Shown one piece after another: positions 36,122-47,580 of a DNA stretch of 64,000 nucleotides. Source of the stretch: Celoporthe dispersa (Eukaryota; Ascomycota; Sordariomycetes; Diaporthales; Cryphonectriaceae); the NCBI GenBank assembly GCA_016584495.1, contig WAID01000004.1:744001-808000 (forward strand). Reading direction: 5' to 3'. How positions within the stretch are numbered: position 1 is the stretch's first letter; each line of letters starts with the position of its first letter. The position numbers and the translations under genes were made by a program. Under the pieces are notes generated by a model. The model was given only the letters and a program-made list of their open reading frames with translations, searched no databases and was not told where the DNA came from.

Positions 36122-37666
36122 CTTGTTGGCTATGGTATTAAAATACTTTTGAAAAAATGTGAGCTGAAGGTGGCATCCAGTGCCTAAAGAAGTGAAGTTT
36201 AGTTGAGAAGTTTGGAGACGGAAAGGTGGGCTTGTTGATTCTGTTCATCCAGCCACAAGAAAAGAAAAAGATGGCAGACTTTGGTAATTTATTTATCTTG
36301 GTCTGGTGATTCTTTTGCCGCATCACACTTCCCCTACCGGTCATCTCAAGCTCTCATCCGTTTCCTTGTTAGGCACTGACACAGCAGTAACCGATGCGAC
36401 AAGCTTACATGGTTTGACACAAAACAGCAGGGCGCCGAGGACTTGTCATCCAAGGGAGAACAAGTTAGAGATGGGGCAGGCGCCATTTGACATTCCGGAG
36501 TTGAGGATTAAAGTTGTTTGGCCAGTCTATGGTGTGTGGGAAGATGGGTTGAAACAGAAGTCGATCTGGCAAGGGGGTCAGGGCGGTCATGACCCTGATT
36601 GCACCGCAGCGCACCGTGGCGCGAATCTTGGTGGGGGGTCTTAGACGGGTCTGCGGGGGCTGAATCGCGATTGGCCCATCTTCTTCGTCCAGTCTCTGCA
36701 GGTTCATCGGTTGGCGACACCGTATGATTTATGATACCCCCCCCCCCTCGGTCTCTCGCCCTTCAAACCTCTTGTCGCTCGCATGCCTTGACGGATCCGT
36801 CGTGCGTTCCTCCTGCCAAGACATGTCTTGTTCACTCGAAGTGGATGTCATCCGACACCTCTCAGAGTTATACGATGAACAGAAGGGCAGCCGGGGGGGA
36901 GGGAGGGGACGGAGTTGCCATTCTCACTGCTTCTAGACGCAATAGGCAATCGATGAGATGCGCGAGTGGTGGTACACCTGGCACAATTTCCTTGTTTTTC
37001 TTCTTCACAAGAGCACCATCTCATGTTCAGGCTGCATGATATCGATCTTGGTCAGTTTTGTACTGGCGTTCGACTGCCAAATCGGGGTATACCGAGAGAC
37101 TTCCAAACCTATTATCCTCCATCAGGCTTGTTTCTCTGCCGAGGTTGACGCTCGTTGTAAGAGGTATTAACTCTACGTTTATCCCTCTCGTCCTGCATGT
37201 GGTTGTTGAGATTCTCAATTGGGAAGGTCTTGAGATCATTGCCATCGACTGCGTCGTGTTCTGAGTATCCACTAGAGAGATGCGCCGATCGAACCGTAAG
37301 AACATTGCGTCAAGAGTCCACTGTTCTCGTCGTCACTTAATTTTTTGATGGGTAGCAGATCACCTCACGCTTACCCTTTACATAAGCTTATTTTTAAATT
37401 CACTTAGACTTCTGGTAGCAGCACGGTTCATAGGAGTGAGGCATCACACTGGATAGAGAGTGAGGAATCCCCTCCCCCAAAATAAGAGTCGTCCAAAAGG
37501 ATCGCTCACAGGTCATAAAGAAGTATGTCGAGTGTGCCTTGAAAAAATTGTCATGATCTATAGAATGCTCTGACGACAACTCCAAGCATTATCACATTGC
37601 TATGCTGACTCCGGATGCTACATTCGTGCATATGCCCCTCCAAGAGAACTACTCGTTGAGGACGAA
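36122..37666. other. Intergenic spacer
   Basis: No gene recognised. A C-run lies at 36739-36747 with a G-rich patch near 36892-36908. Several overlapping frames on both strands near 36.7-37.3 kb are unrelated to known families. Confidence 0.45.
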
Positions 37667-38422
37667 TTAATGCTTCTTAACGGCTGCTTGCACTGACGGT
37701 AGCGCAAGCATCTTGTCAATCCACTCCTTGACAACTGGATAGTCCGACACATTGAAGCCTTCAATATCCGGGATACCCGGGATACCTCCCGTCATGGGAT
37801 ACTTCTGCCACGGGATGAAGGCGAGATCAGCATACGACATCTTGTTGCCTACCAGCCAAGGTCCATCGCTGCCGCCCTTGGCCTTCTGCGCTGCCAGGTG
37901 GCCCTCCAGGACCTTGGTGACCCTTGCAATCTCCTTCGCGTATCGGGTAATCGCGCTGGGCAGCTTCTCGGGGTGGTACTTGGTAAACCAGACCGCCTGG
38001 CCGTAGTACGGACCCTGTCCGGATACCTGGTAGAACAGCCACTGCTTCGCCAGGTAGTCCTCGTCGCTACCGCGGGGGAAGCTGAGCTTGTTCTCGGTGT
38101 CGTACCGATCGATAACGTACTCGATGATGGCTCCAGACTCCCAGAGCGTGAACCCGGTGTTGGGGTCCTCGATGGCTGGCACGCGGCCGTTTGGGTTGAT
38201 CGCCTCGAATTCTGGCTTCTTGAGTTCGGAGAATTCGATATCCTGCCGCTCGTATGGGATACCAAGCTGCTGGAGCACGACTTATCACATGTGTCAGAGA
38301 GCGAGTCTATACTACATTTCTGGAGGCGGGGGGTTGATGGGAGACGGGTCCTTACTGGCGACCTTGTCGGGGTTGGGGCCCTGGTGACCCCAGACCTTGA
38401 TCGGCTTCAGTTGAGACCCCAT
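37667..38422 (-). CDS. Glutathione S-transferase (Ure2-like)
   Basis: Exons on the minus strand are 38422-38356 and 38280-37667, with a 75-nt intron, giving 226 residues. The first exon supplies the thioredoxin-fold start (IKVWGHQGPNPDKVA), the typical strand and helix 1 of fungal Ure2-like GSTs. The second supplies the conserved cis-Pro and Glu-Ser glutathione contacts (GRVPAIEDPNTGFTLWESGAIIEY). It also supplies the all-helical C-domain with GQGPYYGQAVWF and the N-capping motif (NKMSYADLAFIPW). Conjugates glutathione to electrophiles in the cytosol, with roles in stress or xenobiotic handling. No N-terminal prion-like extension, so it is a plain GST rather than a nitrogen regulator. A TATAA lies at 38561-38565, about 140 nt upstream. 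Confidence 0.93.
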
Positions 38423-38560
38423 GATGATGATGATGTAGCTTTAGCTCCGATGATGTGTTATCGTGGTGAGTTGTTTCTAGAGTCTAGAACTTGGTGATTG
38501 GTAGGTTGATGATGGCGACTACAACCTGGACACGAGATACGACCGAGTTTCTGTCTGCTC

Positions 38561-38567
38561 TTATAGC
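38561..38567 (-). promoter_or_regulatory. TATA-like element of the GST gene
   Basis: CTATAAGAG on the coding strand about 140 nt upstream of the GST ATG. Assigned by sequence and position only. Confidence 0.4.
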
Positions 38568-39746
38568 TGCGATGCAGCTCACTGTCGCAGTGAGGACACC
38601 TCATGTTCACTGCTGCTGGGACAAAAACCGGTGGACGGGCATTGTGATCCATTCCACAACTGTCCGGGTGTGCTATTACAAATGATTGACCCGGTGTATC
38701 GTCTGTTCGGTTGGATAGCTCGTCTTTGATTTGTAATATGATTAATCAAGCAGGACTCCCAACGTTTAGGTGCCCCCTCCCCCCCGCTTAATTATACCAG
38801 CCCCAGCCATCCGCTAGAGCAGGGCTTTTTGGAAGCAGAAATACTTTCCTTAGGATGAGACGTGCGTGTACTCTCTTGTATGTAATTAGAACTACAATAT
38901 TTATTGCACGAATACAGTACGCGCATCTAGAATTATGCTTTACAACGTGATCAAATCATACAGAGTGACAGTCCGCATGTGGGATCCACCCGCGCTTCGA
39001 CAAATGCCAAAGGCGGTCCGCCGGGCATACGCAACATGTCTCGTTTGTTGGGCTGTGAACTACAGTACATGTGCATTGCGGAACTTGAGTCTGCATAGAA
39101 AAATATAAATATAAACACCTCTAAGGGGTATACCCTGGAGGTTGCGGAACAATAACCGGATAGCGGATGAACAAGAAACCCGCCTCGCAACCGTACGTCT
39201 GTAAGATTGTCGGGCAAGTCGCATCCTTGGGATGAAATACACTTGTACATAAGTCTCCGGCGGTGGCCAGGATATACCACTACCGAAACGCCCTGTGGCT
39301 GATGTGAGCTGATCTTAAGGTCTTGTAAACAGGTACGTCGTTGCCGTCCAGGGCCACCCACAGAAAGGGAGCAGGACAGGGAGTTAATATGACATCGACA
39401 ACACAGGTCGATGGGCAGATCTCAGCAATGTGAGATCGCTTCCAAAAGCTCTTCTCTGACATGGCTGACTGGCTACACTTTGTTCTTCATGGTGAAGTCG
39501 AGATGTAATCTTGGTGGGCAGTCGTCTTGGAGTGTCTGACTATTTCACGTAGCAGGTTGGATGAGAAACAATTTATTTCATATAGGCTGGGCTACTGTCC
39601 ACCCGTCAGCACCATAGCAGCCTTTACTGTTCACTCGTTTGAGGGCCCTGTTCCCAACAGCCGGCACGTTCTCCCAAGTCAGTACATGACGGCTATGTTG
39701 GACTCTGAGGCATATTCTCGCTGCCGGCCCTCACGGCCCCACCCTC
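38568..39746. other. Intergenic spacer
   Basis: No gene recognised. Composition is mixed, AT-richer at 38.7-38.95 kb, with a C-run at 38777-38785. Confidence 0.45.
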
Positions 39747-40321
39747 TCACCAGTGACCCGTGCCAGCCGACGACTGACCCATGCCCTCAGTCGACACCCA
39801 GGTTCCAACCGTGCCTGGTTCTGCATCGCAGAGCAGCAAATCATCAAAGTCTACGAGCTCAAAGGTCTCGGGCTCCGCCTCAACCCAGGTTTCTTCGACG
39901 AATCCACTTCGCTCATGAGAGCCTTCAGCAGCACCCTCTTTGTCGGATCTATTTGGAAGCGGTCAGAAATGGAAAAAAGAAAAACAAAAGAAAAAAAGGA
40001 AGAAGAAAGAGAGAGAGAGAGAGAGAGAAAAAGCCAAGTAAGTCCTGCGCAACATACACTGCTTGAGAAATATCCATCTTCTTAAGTACACGAATCTTGT
40101 ACTTGGTTGAGTCCGGAGAGGAGGGCTGCTGTTTCTCGACAATTTCGCCCCAGATTTTGACTTCTGTGAGGAAAAGTTATATCAGTCTTGGGCTTCCTCG
40201 GGCAGCTTCACGTTTATGAAACCTCTACAGGGTAGACAATCTTCTTTGGCTTACTGGTACCGGGCTCAGGAATCACTTCCGCCATAACCTTGTCGCCGGG
40301 GTCGAACTTGTGTATAGCCAT
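39747..40321 (-). CDS. Small acidic three-exon protein, tandem paralogue A
   Basis: Exons on the minus strand are 40321-40255, 40163-40058 and 39948-39747; introns are 91 and 109 nt. The donors (GTAAGC, GTATGT) and the CTGAC branch site with a TAG acceptor fit well. The product is 124 residues. The N-terminal ~60 residues look like a small beta-barrel: FDPGDKVMAEVI, then KVKIWGEIVEKQ, then KYKIRVLKK. The C-terminal half is strongly acidic (VEETWVEAEPETFELVDFDD). The neighbour 41006-41484 has the same exon layout and spacing: a [FY]-x-x-G-x-x-V-x-A first exon, a W-G-x-I start of exon 2, K-Y-x-[VI], and an acidic end. Intron 2 carries a CT run. No family recognised; the barrel-like part could be a chromo/Tudor-like or SH3-like fold, which is a guess. 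Confidence 0.7.
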
Positions 40322-41005
40322 GGCGAAGGTTGAAGTGTGTCGAGATGTCCCTGAAAGGAAAAGGTTCTGTTGTGTCTAGAGATAGTCTGTTCGATGGTGC
40401 CGAGAGATCGGAGGCGTTGAGATGTAGGGCGCCCACACCTCCGACTAATTATAATAAATCATTCCGGTTTCGTTGTGAGACGAAGAACCCACACAGGAAC
40501 AAGCAAACATTCAGTGCACGCGGTGAACAGGAGAGATATCCGTAATCTGTCACATTCGGACACGCGGCAACAACCACATCCAATCTACTTGTTCCACTGG
40601 CCGTTGTGCTATGCAAACACTTCTCGAAGCAAGCAAGAGCAGGCTGCATGGAGCGAATGATTCTATTGGAGGCTCGCGTTGCAATTCGGTTGCATACAGT
40701 GATGGCCGCGGCTGCTGGTAATGTCGCACAGTGTTGCACTCGGCACTTCGTTATGATGCGTTGGTGCTCTGGTCAGCCTCAGTCGTCCAGGTCAAGGACC
40801 TTACCAGCAGTGGTACCCTCCGGGGCGCCGAGGTTACGGAGATTGAGGATGAAGCGCATTCATGACACTTCACAGGGTTATCAAATTGTGTCTATTATTC
40901 TGCCTCCTTTTCTCACGAGGTCCAAGGAGTGCTAAATTGGCAAGCTCTTCGGCGCGCTCTATAGGGTGCTCCCAATCCGTTCATCACTTTCCAAGAGCAA
41001 ATGTG
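40322..41005. other. Spacer between the two small paralogues, with exon-like fragments
   Basis: Two minus-strand stretches look coding but cannot be built into a gene. Positions 40980-40870 are open for 37 codons after two stops and include ERAEELANLALLGPREKRR. Positions 40859-40779 run from ATG (FILNLRNLGAPEGTTA) up to a good GTAAGG donor or a nearby stop. They could be exons of a third small gene or an alternative 3' end of the gene at 41006-41484. Confidence 0.35.
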
Positions 41006-41484
41006 TCATGCATTTGCTGCCGACGCACGGTGGTCGGGATCTGGATGCTCCGGACAAGGCGTCAGTTCGCTCTCATCATAAACCTCAGATGCGACCTCGT
41101 GCTCCGGAATACCAAGATCATTCCAGACTGCAACCACTCTTTGCTCGCCATTTTCGTTACTATATGGACAATCTGTTAATTTGCCCAATGATCAAACGAG
41201 AGAAGGCCGTGTCACTACGGGTGGGGGGCCAGTCGAGCGTGGGGGCGATGGAGATCGCTTACATTACCATATAGTTCAGCCAGGCTTTCTCGACGACGAG
41301 GTACTTGTGTTCTCGGCCCCTCCTCCGCGTCACATTGACACCTCTGATGCGGCCCCAGATAGCATCTAGCGAACGGTGTCTTGTGATCAGTAAGGAACTT
41401 CGACCTTCAGTTCTTGAGCAAGTACTTACGCTCATCTGGGCGCTGGGCTATGACCAATTCTCCATTCCTGTAAGCTGGAGGCAT
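41006..41484 (-). CDS. Small three-exon protein, tandem paralogue B
   Basis: Exons on the minus strand are 41484-41430, 41365-41263 and 41159-41006; introns are 64 and 103 nt. The product is 103 residues. Exon 1 encodes MPPAYRNGELVIAQRPDE. Exon 2 begins IWGRIRG and contains REHKYLVVEKAWLNYM. Exon 3 is acidic at first (EHEVASEVYDESEL), then Pro/His/Asp-rich. Junction phases (1, then 2) match those of the neighbouring gene at 39747-40321, and the two align at G-x-x-V-x-A, W-G-x-I and K-Y. They are therefore diverged tandem duplicates, although identity outside these positions is low. The intron 2 donor is GTAAGC at 41262; GTAATG at 41267 is a weaker alternative. Function unknown. Confidence 0.65.
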
Positions 41485-42455
41485 CCTGAAATCTGCTGGG
41501 GCAGCGCTTTATTTTCTTTTTGTGACTTTGCTCTTAAGGTGATTATTTTGTTTGCTTCCTTGGCTCTGCTGGATTGATTGGTGTGTTTGTTTGCTTAGTG
41601 GTGTGTCAAGCGAGGTCTATCTCAGCTTTCCACTGCTCAAAGCATGAAGATATTTATCTCTGTTGGAGAGGGCTCCATACCTCTGAAGCATCAATCAGGA
41701 ATGAGCATACCATCACAAACCCCTGTGACTGAGCGGGAGAGTACTCAGACCTGCTATCATATCTGTGAGGTGAGAAGTATAAGACTCTCAACGTTGAAAT
41801 ACATGGTAATGTGGTGCTGCAACAGAGCAGTATTACTGACGACTTCACCTTTTCACATCCTGTAACCAGTCATTGTCCCTGACATACCATAGCCTCAAAA
41901 AGGATTCACCCTTCACTCTTAAGTCCTCCTCTGTAGCCACCTGCCAACCACACATGATGCCAGAGACCCATTGCAGACCGTGTAGGGACATGTGGCTCCT
42001 GCATTGAAAAGATAGCGTTTTGTGTCTCGGGGACATGCTGAGTGGTGTATACTGGGGGACCAAACTGGTAACTGGGTGGATGATTGTGAGGCTGCTTAGC
42101 CACATCATTTGTGGGCACTCTCGTCGAAACACATCCAGGGCAGCAGTCCCATGAGCAAGAATTAGTACGCGCTGCTTTGGGTTTTGGGTTCATTGATTGG
42201 AGGCTGCTGAGACAAATGTAGGCTATTACTACTTGCTGGTTGGTCTCTTGGGAGAGAGGCTTGAAAGAGTTCTTCTTTCCTACGAGATCGCTGTCTCACC
42301 ATGTGCAGGTTAGACAAAGGGCTAAACATGTCATCATAATAAAATTCATGCATGTGAAAAGTCTCAAAAAGTGGTTGAACACAGAAAGTTTCATTTCAAA
42401 TTGGTCCACAAGGCATGCGCCTTGGATGTATCTCCCTCCTTTGGCTTGAAAGCTC
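41485..42455. other. Intergenic spacer
   Basis: No gene assigned. Minus-strand open stretches at 42353-42162 and 42132-41845 have weakly coding-like composition but no family motif and no convincing splice model. Confidence 0.4.
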
Positions 42456-42830
42456 TCAGGCGCCACCCTTCTTCCTCTGGCCGACATAAAAGGCCACCCC
42501 GCCCTTCTCACTCGTAAAGGTAACCGTCACGCCCTTGGGGAAGAAGAAATGGTCACCCTTCTTAGCGTTCACCGCCTGGCCCGTCTCGTCGACAATGGTG
42601 AAGTCGCCGTCCAGGATGATCTTCATCTCGTCGTATGTGTAGGTGTACTTGAGCGGGGTGCCCGGCTCGAGGCGGAAGATGCCTGAGGACAGTGGGCTCT
42701 CGGCGTTGGTGGCCTCCGAGGTGAAGATGTCCTCGAGGTAGGCGTTCTCGTTAGCCAGGAGCTGGGGGGAGAAGGAGGCCGGCAGGCCGGCGAAGTGCTG
42801 GTAGGAGATGGGCTTGGACTCTGATGCCAT
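42456..42830 (-). CDS. EutQ-like cupin protein
   Basis: A single-exon frame of 124 residues. One cupin domain covers residues ~50-118: FRLEPGTPLKYTYTYDEMKI, then DGDFTIVDETGQ, AKKGDHFFFPKGVTVTFTS and GGVAFYVGQRK. It resembles the C-terminal cupin of the bacterial ethanolamine-utilisation protein EutQ, which acts as an acetate kinase in Salmonella. In fungi, stand-alone members have no established role. The classical cupin metal His pair is not intact (the DGDF and KGDHFFFPKG positions hold only one His), so metal binding is doubtful. No signal peptide. A TG microsatellite lies at 42893-42908 and a TATA-like element about 260 nt upstream. The copper amine oxidase gene lies 1.6-3.6 kb further right on the same strand; any link through amines is speculation. 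Confidence 0.85.
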   Translation of the reverse strand: MASESKPISYQHFAGLPASFSPQLLANENAYLEDIFTSEATNAESPLSSGIFRLEPGTPLKYTYTYDEMKIILDGDFTIVDETGQAVNAKKGDHFFFPKGVTVTFTSEKGGVAFYVGQRKKGGA

Positions 42831-43088
42831 GATGGATCCTCTTTTTGCTGTTGTTGCGTTTCTTCGATGATCTCGAGGGCAAGAAGAGTTGTGTGTGTGT
42901 GTGTGTGTGGATGTGTGTGGGCGCGCGCGTGGATGATTTGAGAACGGAAGATGGTATGCTCTTGGACGAGTATCTGGGGATATAGCTGAGACGAGGTTTG
43001 ATTACTTGAAATCCGAGTTGAGGGAGAAAACGCGGACAGTGACGAGGATAGGCCTCGAATCATCATCATAGGTGCGAACGGTCAGCAC

Positions 43089-43098
43089 TATATATAAA
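43089..43098 (-). promoter_or_regulatory. TATA-like element upstream of the EutQ-like gene
   Basis: TTTATATATA on the coding strand, about 260 nt before the ATG, beyond the (TG)n run. Positional assignment only. Confidence 0.4.
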
Positions 43099-44122
43099 CT
43101 TTCACCCCTCCCAAAATGGCCGGACAGCCCCCGCCTCTCCTCACATATGACCGACTGAATAGCCAGTAACGATTACTAGGCCACATCCCCAAGACGAAAA
43201 CCGCCAAGCTCAGGGCTGACAATCGCCGTTGTCGCTGGTGATAGTGTGTATCATAGTTACCTCAGCCCGGAAGGCAGGCCAGATAGTCTGGGCTCTCCCT
43301 CCCACCCTTCTCCTCGTCTCTCCTGTGTGTCGCTTTCTCCCAATCGAATATCTCCCTGCTTATCTGGGCAGACGACCGGTCGGGCGGTGGGCCAATCCCG
43401 TTCTTCATTATCTAGCGCTGGAAGGGCGAGGAACCAATCCGTGGCCATGTGGGGAAAAGCGGTGCCCACGGGTCGCTGGTCTTGCCTGGCTCCAGGAGTG
43501 CCCCTCTTCCGAGAACGGCGATGGCGATCTATCGGGATGCTATGCTGCGGCTTCAAATCCAATCCTGTGGCACTGTGGCCCGTTGGCTTGGCTTGTGACC
43601 ATGGCATGACGATGGGTTCCGCCCCGAGACTACTATCTTGAATACCGACAGTTCTCCGTGGGAATCCCGACCTTGTGCGGTGCGTGTCGCGCACAACTCA
43701 CCTGCATCTGCATCTGTATGATTGTTGCCGTAATTACGCAGACAACGGGCAAACGCCTCCTTGATACGAGAAAATGACTGCCGGATTGTGAATAACGAAA
43801 ATCACATCGCCCTCGAATTTTATAGAGCGACGACATGATGATATCTACAACCTTCCCGAAAAAGAAATAATATGAACTAAAAAGGCAATAGACAATATCT
43901 CACCGAGATGCGCAAGACTGCCGCTGCCTCCCGAGAAAGAAAAAAAAAAAAAAGGAACAAAGGGGGAAAAAAATAAGAAAGTAGGGAAGAATACAAAACA
44001 CCAAAAACCACCCGTACTGATCATCAACTTTAATTTAAATGGCTCCTCAACGTGTCAACATAATATCTCTATCTATCGGAGGTCAACCTATGATAGGCTC
44101 CCCCAGTCTAAACTGTGTCTAG
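43099..44122. other. Intergenic spacer
   Basis: No gene recognised. An A-run lies at 43940-43953. Plus- and minus-strand frames at 43.2-43.7 kb mirror each other and lack motifs. Confidence 0.5.
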
Positions 44123-46478
44123 TCACTTGCTGCAACAAGCTGCAGGCGCGCCGCCCTCGCCAATCTTCAGCTCCGCCGCGCCGTCCACAATCCCGTTCAG
44201 GCCCGTGCTGCAGTTGACCTCCTGCCTGCTCGGCGGGACGTCCAGCGCCGGGTTGCGGTCAAAGAAGTTGACGGGCCGCAGCGTCACCTTGAGCATCTCC
44301 ATCGGCATGACGGGGAAGTCCTCGATGCGCGGGATGTGGTTGATGCCGAACTGCACCCACACGACGGGCTCCCCGCCGCCCTCTCCCAGCCTGTCCTTGC
44401 GGTCGGCCCACGAGCGCACGCCGGTCCCGCCGCGCGACTGGTTGGTGTAGTAGCCACCGGCAAAGAGCTCGTTCTCGGCATACCTGGTCACGTAGATGTT
44501 GTGGTCGGCAAACTCGGCCCGCCTGAAGTGGTAGGACTCGCTGTCGGCCAGCATGGGCTGCATCGGGGGAACGTGGATCTTGTACCCGACGCTCGAGCCG
44601 TTGACGGGATTCTTGACGCCCGTGTTGACGATCTTGAACGTCCTGTTCTTGGCGGCGTCGAGGTCGTACCCGCCGGACGTGGTGATGGGCGTGCGCTTGA
44701 CGGTGTAGCCGACGCCGTGAGGGTTTTCTCTGTCGTCCCGCGGGATGGCGTGCGCCTCCTCGTACACCACGGCCTGGTGGCCCCTCCCGCCGACCATGGG
44801 GTCGACGCGCAGGGAGAAGAAGTGCTGGTGGTACCCGCCCAGCACGCCGGGGTGCACGACGGTACCGTAGGGGTGCGGGGCCGTGGAGAGGTCCAGGTCG
44901 ACGGGCTGCGTGGACAGGATGCCCGTGGCGCGCACCTCGTACGTGATGTCGCCGGCCAGGTTGAAGTTCCACGCGAGGATGTACTCGTAGTTGGACACGG
45001 TCAGGATGGACTGCAGGACCAGCTCGCGGTTGCGCACGACGACGGCACGGTTGGTGCGGTAGTTTGTGTGCTTCCACAGCAGACCCGCGTCCTGCTCGTG
45101 GATGCAGACCACGTTCGGGTAGTCCACAGGCTGGCCCTCGCTGTCGGTCAGGACGCCGGAGATGTAGTAGATGGCGCCCAGGCAGTCGCACCCGAGGGAG
45201 AGGTTGTTCGCCATGATGCCGGCGCCGACGTCGCCGAGGTCGAAGGCCTGTTTCTTGTGGAAGGGGTGGCGCGGGTCGGCATAGGGGATGGCCATGTCAG
45301 AGAGCGACAGCCGGTGGAAGAGAGGCCGGCCGTCGTAGTAGACGTCGTAGAGGACCATGCCCTCGCGCTGGTTGAAGCCGACCTTGAAGTCCCACTTCTG
45401 CCAGCGGATGGTCTTGCCCAGCTCGCTGAAGGCCGAGACGGTGAAGGAGGCGCCCTCCGGCTGGACGACCTGCAGGGGCTTGAGGTCCCCGCGGAGACCG
45501 CCGGGCTGGGCCTCGGGGATGTACTCGTTGGGCGGGACAGGGCCCTTCCACGGCTCCAGGGGCTTGACGGTGCTGTCGTGGCCCGTGGGCAGGATGTCGA
45601 TGCGGATCACCTTGTGGTCGACCGTGTCGACGACTGGCGAGATGGGCAGCGGGAATGCGTAGTGGCAGCTGTCTGCCTCGGCGGAGTTGGCCGGGTCGCG
45701 CATGTAGAGGAAGCACTGCTTGACACGCCTGTGGTCGGAGAAGAGGCCCTCGTGGATGCCATCGGAGCCTGGAGCAGTGTATGTCAGCGCCCAAGGCCGG
45801 CATGTCCAGGGTCCTCTGCCTGCTGCCCGCGCGTCTCGTACGTACCATAGATCCACGGGTCCGACACCACCACGGTGCCCTCCGGCAGCTTCAGCTTGGC
45901 AATCTCGGCCCTGACGCCCTCGTCCTCCATCAGGACCGTCTCGATGGCAATGAGCTCCTCCGCATCACCAGGTGCGTGGACGAAGGGGCCGAGGCGGACA
46001 TTGCTCTCGACCTTGTCGGCGGTGAGGCTGACGACGGCCTCGTGGAGTTTGTCCTGGGAACATGTCAGTGACGAAGCCGACACTGCTTGTTTTCTTCTTC
46101 TTCTTCTTCTTCTTCTTCTCTTTTTGTTGCTGTTGTGTCTTGACTATATGATAATATCCGTACCGTATTTCTTAGATAATAGACGACCTGGCTCTTTCTC
46201 TCGATCGGCTTAGGCGTCTGACCCGCCTTCTCCGCCTCGAGATATGGAGCCAGCTCGGCTTTTGGCGGCTCCAGGAGGGTGATGATCTTGAACTGGAACC
46301 TGGTACCCTCTGGCCACTGTGACCTGATCAGAGAAGACGACTGGGATATCTCGTCTCTTGTCAGAGGGCCGAGGGGGTGCGAAGGGCTCGCCTTGGTGTC
46401 CGTGGCTGTCTTGGCCCCATCCACACCGTCTGCCTGCGCCGGCGTGCTCGTGGCGGCCTTGGTATCGTCTGCCGTCAT
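44123..46478 (-). CDS. Copper amine oxidase (topaquinone-containing)
   Basis: Oxidises primary amines to aldehydes, releasing ammonia and hydrogen peroxide. Exons on the minus strand are 46478-46164, 46053-45846 and 45768-44123; introns are 110 and 77 nt; product 722 residues. The N2/N3-type domains precede a long beta-sandwich catalytic domain. Visible signatures are FDLGDVGAGIMANNLSLGCD (catalytic base region), VSNYEYILAW (the first Tyr becomes topaquinone) and HQHFFSLRVDP (two copper His). Others are YPLP-like HYAFPLPISP and the C-terminal PVMPMEMLKVTLRPVNFFDRNP. No signal peptide and no peroxisomal C-terminal SKL; the protein ends CCSK. This and length suit the intracellular fungal class that uses amines as nitrogen sources. 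The 46600-46625 region upstream has a TATATA cluster. Confidence 0.95.
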
Positions 46479-47449
46479 GTTGAGGAGGATGAGCAGGCGA
46501 GCAGATGAGTAATCGAAGGAGGAGGAGGGGGAGGAACACAGAGAGCAGCTGTTGACGTGTGACAAAGGGTGTGTGATGAGTGTGTTGGTTTCAAGATTAT
46601 ATATATGTATACACATATATATATGACCGTTCTTATCAGGGTTTATGTCGTATTAGTAGTGTTGAGGATGAGAAGATGGGGGAGGAATGGGACGATGATG
46701 ATTATGAAGACGATGTATGATAATGCACGGATGGCACTGCTCTATCTACTGATAATGATGATAAAATGCACCGACACTGCCCCTCTTTCTCTCTCTCGCT
46801 CTTTCTCTGGCAACAAAAGTGAGAAAACGGCAACCAGGGTGTTTAACTGGGTTGGTAACTAGTATCTACCACACCAATTAGTACGTGGGCGGGTGGACCT
46901 GCCCGACGAGGTTTCGACCCGTGAGATCCAGGGTCCAGGGCTGTGGGGCCCGGCGATGTGGTTGGCTGGGAGGGTGCAGCTGGCCTGCAGTGGGCGCTGT
47001 GAGGCTTTGGGTGGCCGTGCCGTTAGCATCCCTGGGCCTGAGAATCCCCCTCTACATAGTAGCATCCTGCCCTTATGCAAGGTATGTGCTGCCTGTAGCC
47101 CCCTAATAGCACTAGCGAGGTCCGGCAAGATAGGCCCTGGGGCAGCCGCCCCCCGCCCCCCGGGTCCAGCTTACAGTACTGTGTACAGCTACCGCTCTGG
47201 CCGCCACCCCCGTACCAGCGCCCCTCGTCGTCCGCGAAACATCCTTCGGAAGACAGCTTCAGTAGCAACCAGACCTGCGAGATTTATCATACATGTGGCA
47301 CCGGTGCTGCGAAGATGATGGGTATTATACACCAATTCCAACCAATATCGACATGAAAATGATGCCCGTCCAGGGCAGGAGAGATGAAACGCGCCCGCAG
47401 TCCGTCAACCAGATTTTGGCCATGCTCATTTCTGCCAACTGCCTTCTTC

Positions 47450-47480
<31 letters not shown>

Positions 47481-47580
47481 CACAAGCTTCAACGACCCGA
47501 CACCCAAGGAACAAGACCTGCGCTGACAGCAACGTCCACGAACACAGTCCCCGGATCCTTCTTCCTTTTCCCTCTCGCCT
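46479..47580. other. Intergenic spacer
   Basis: Contains a TATATATGTATAC cluster at 46594-46624 that probably serves the copper amine oxidase promoter, and a CT run at 47449-47475. No gene called. Confidence 0.5.

Noticed and set aside
41845..42353. Minus-strand frames upstream of the small paralogues as a further gene
   Set aside because: Weakly coding-like but without a consistent start, splice model or motif; left as spacer.
44336..45850. 504-codon open frame on the plus strand opposite the copper amine oxidase
   Set aside because: It is the antisense shadow of a GC-rich gene: Val/Gly/Asp-rich, no motif, and the minus strand carries all amine-oxidase signatures.
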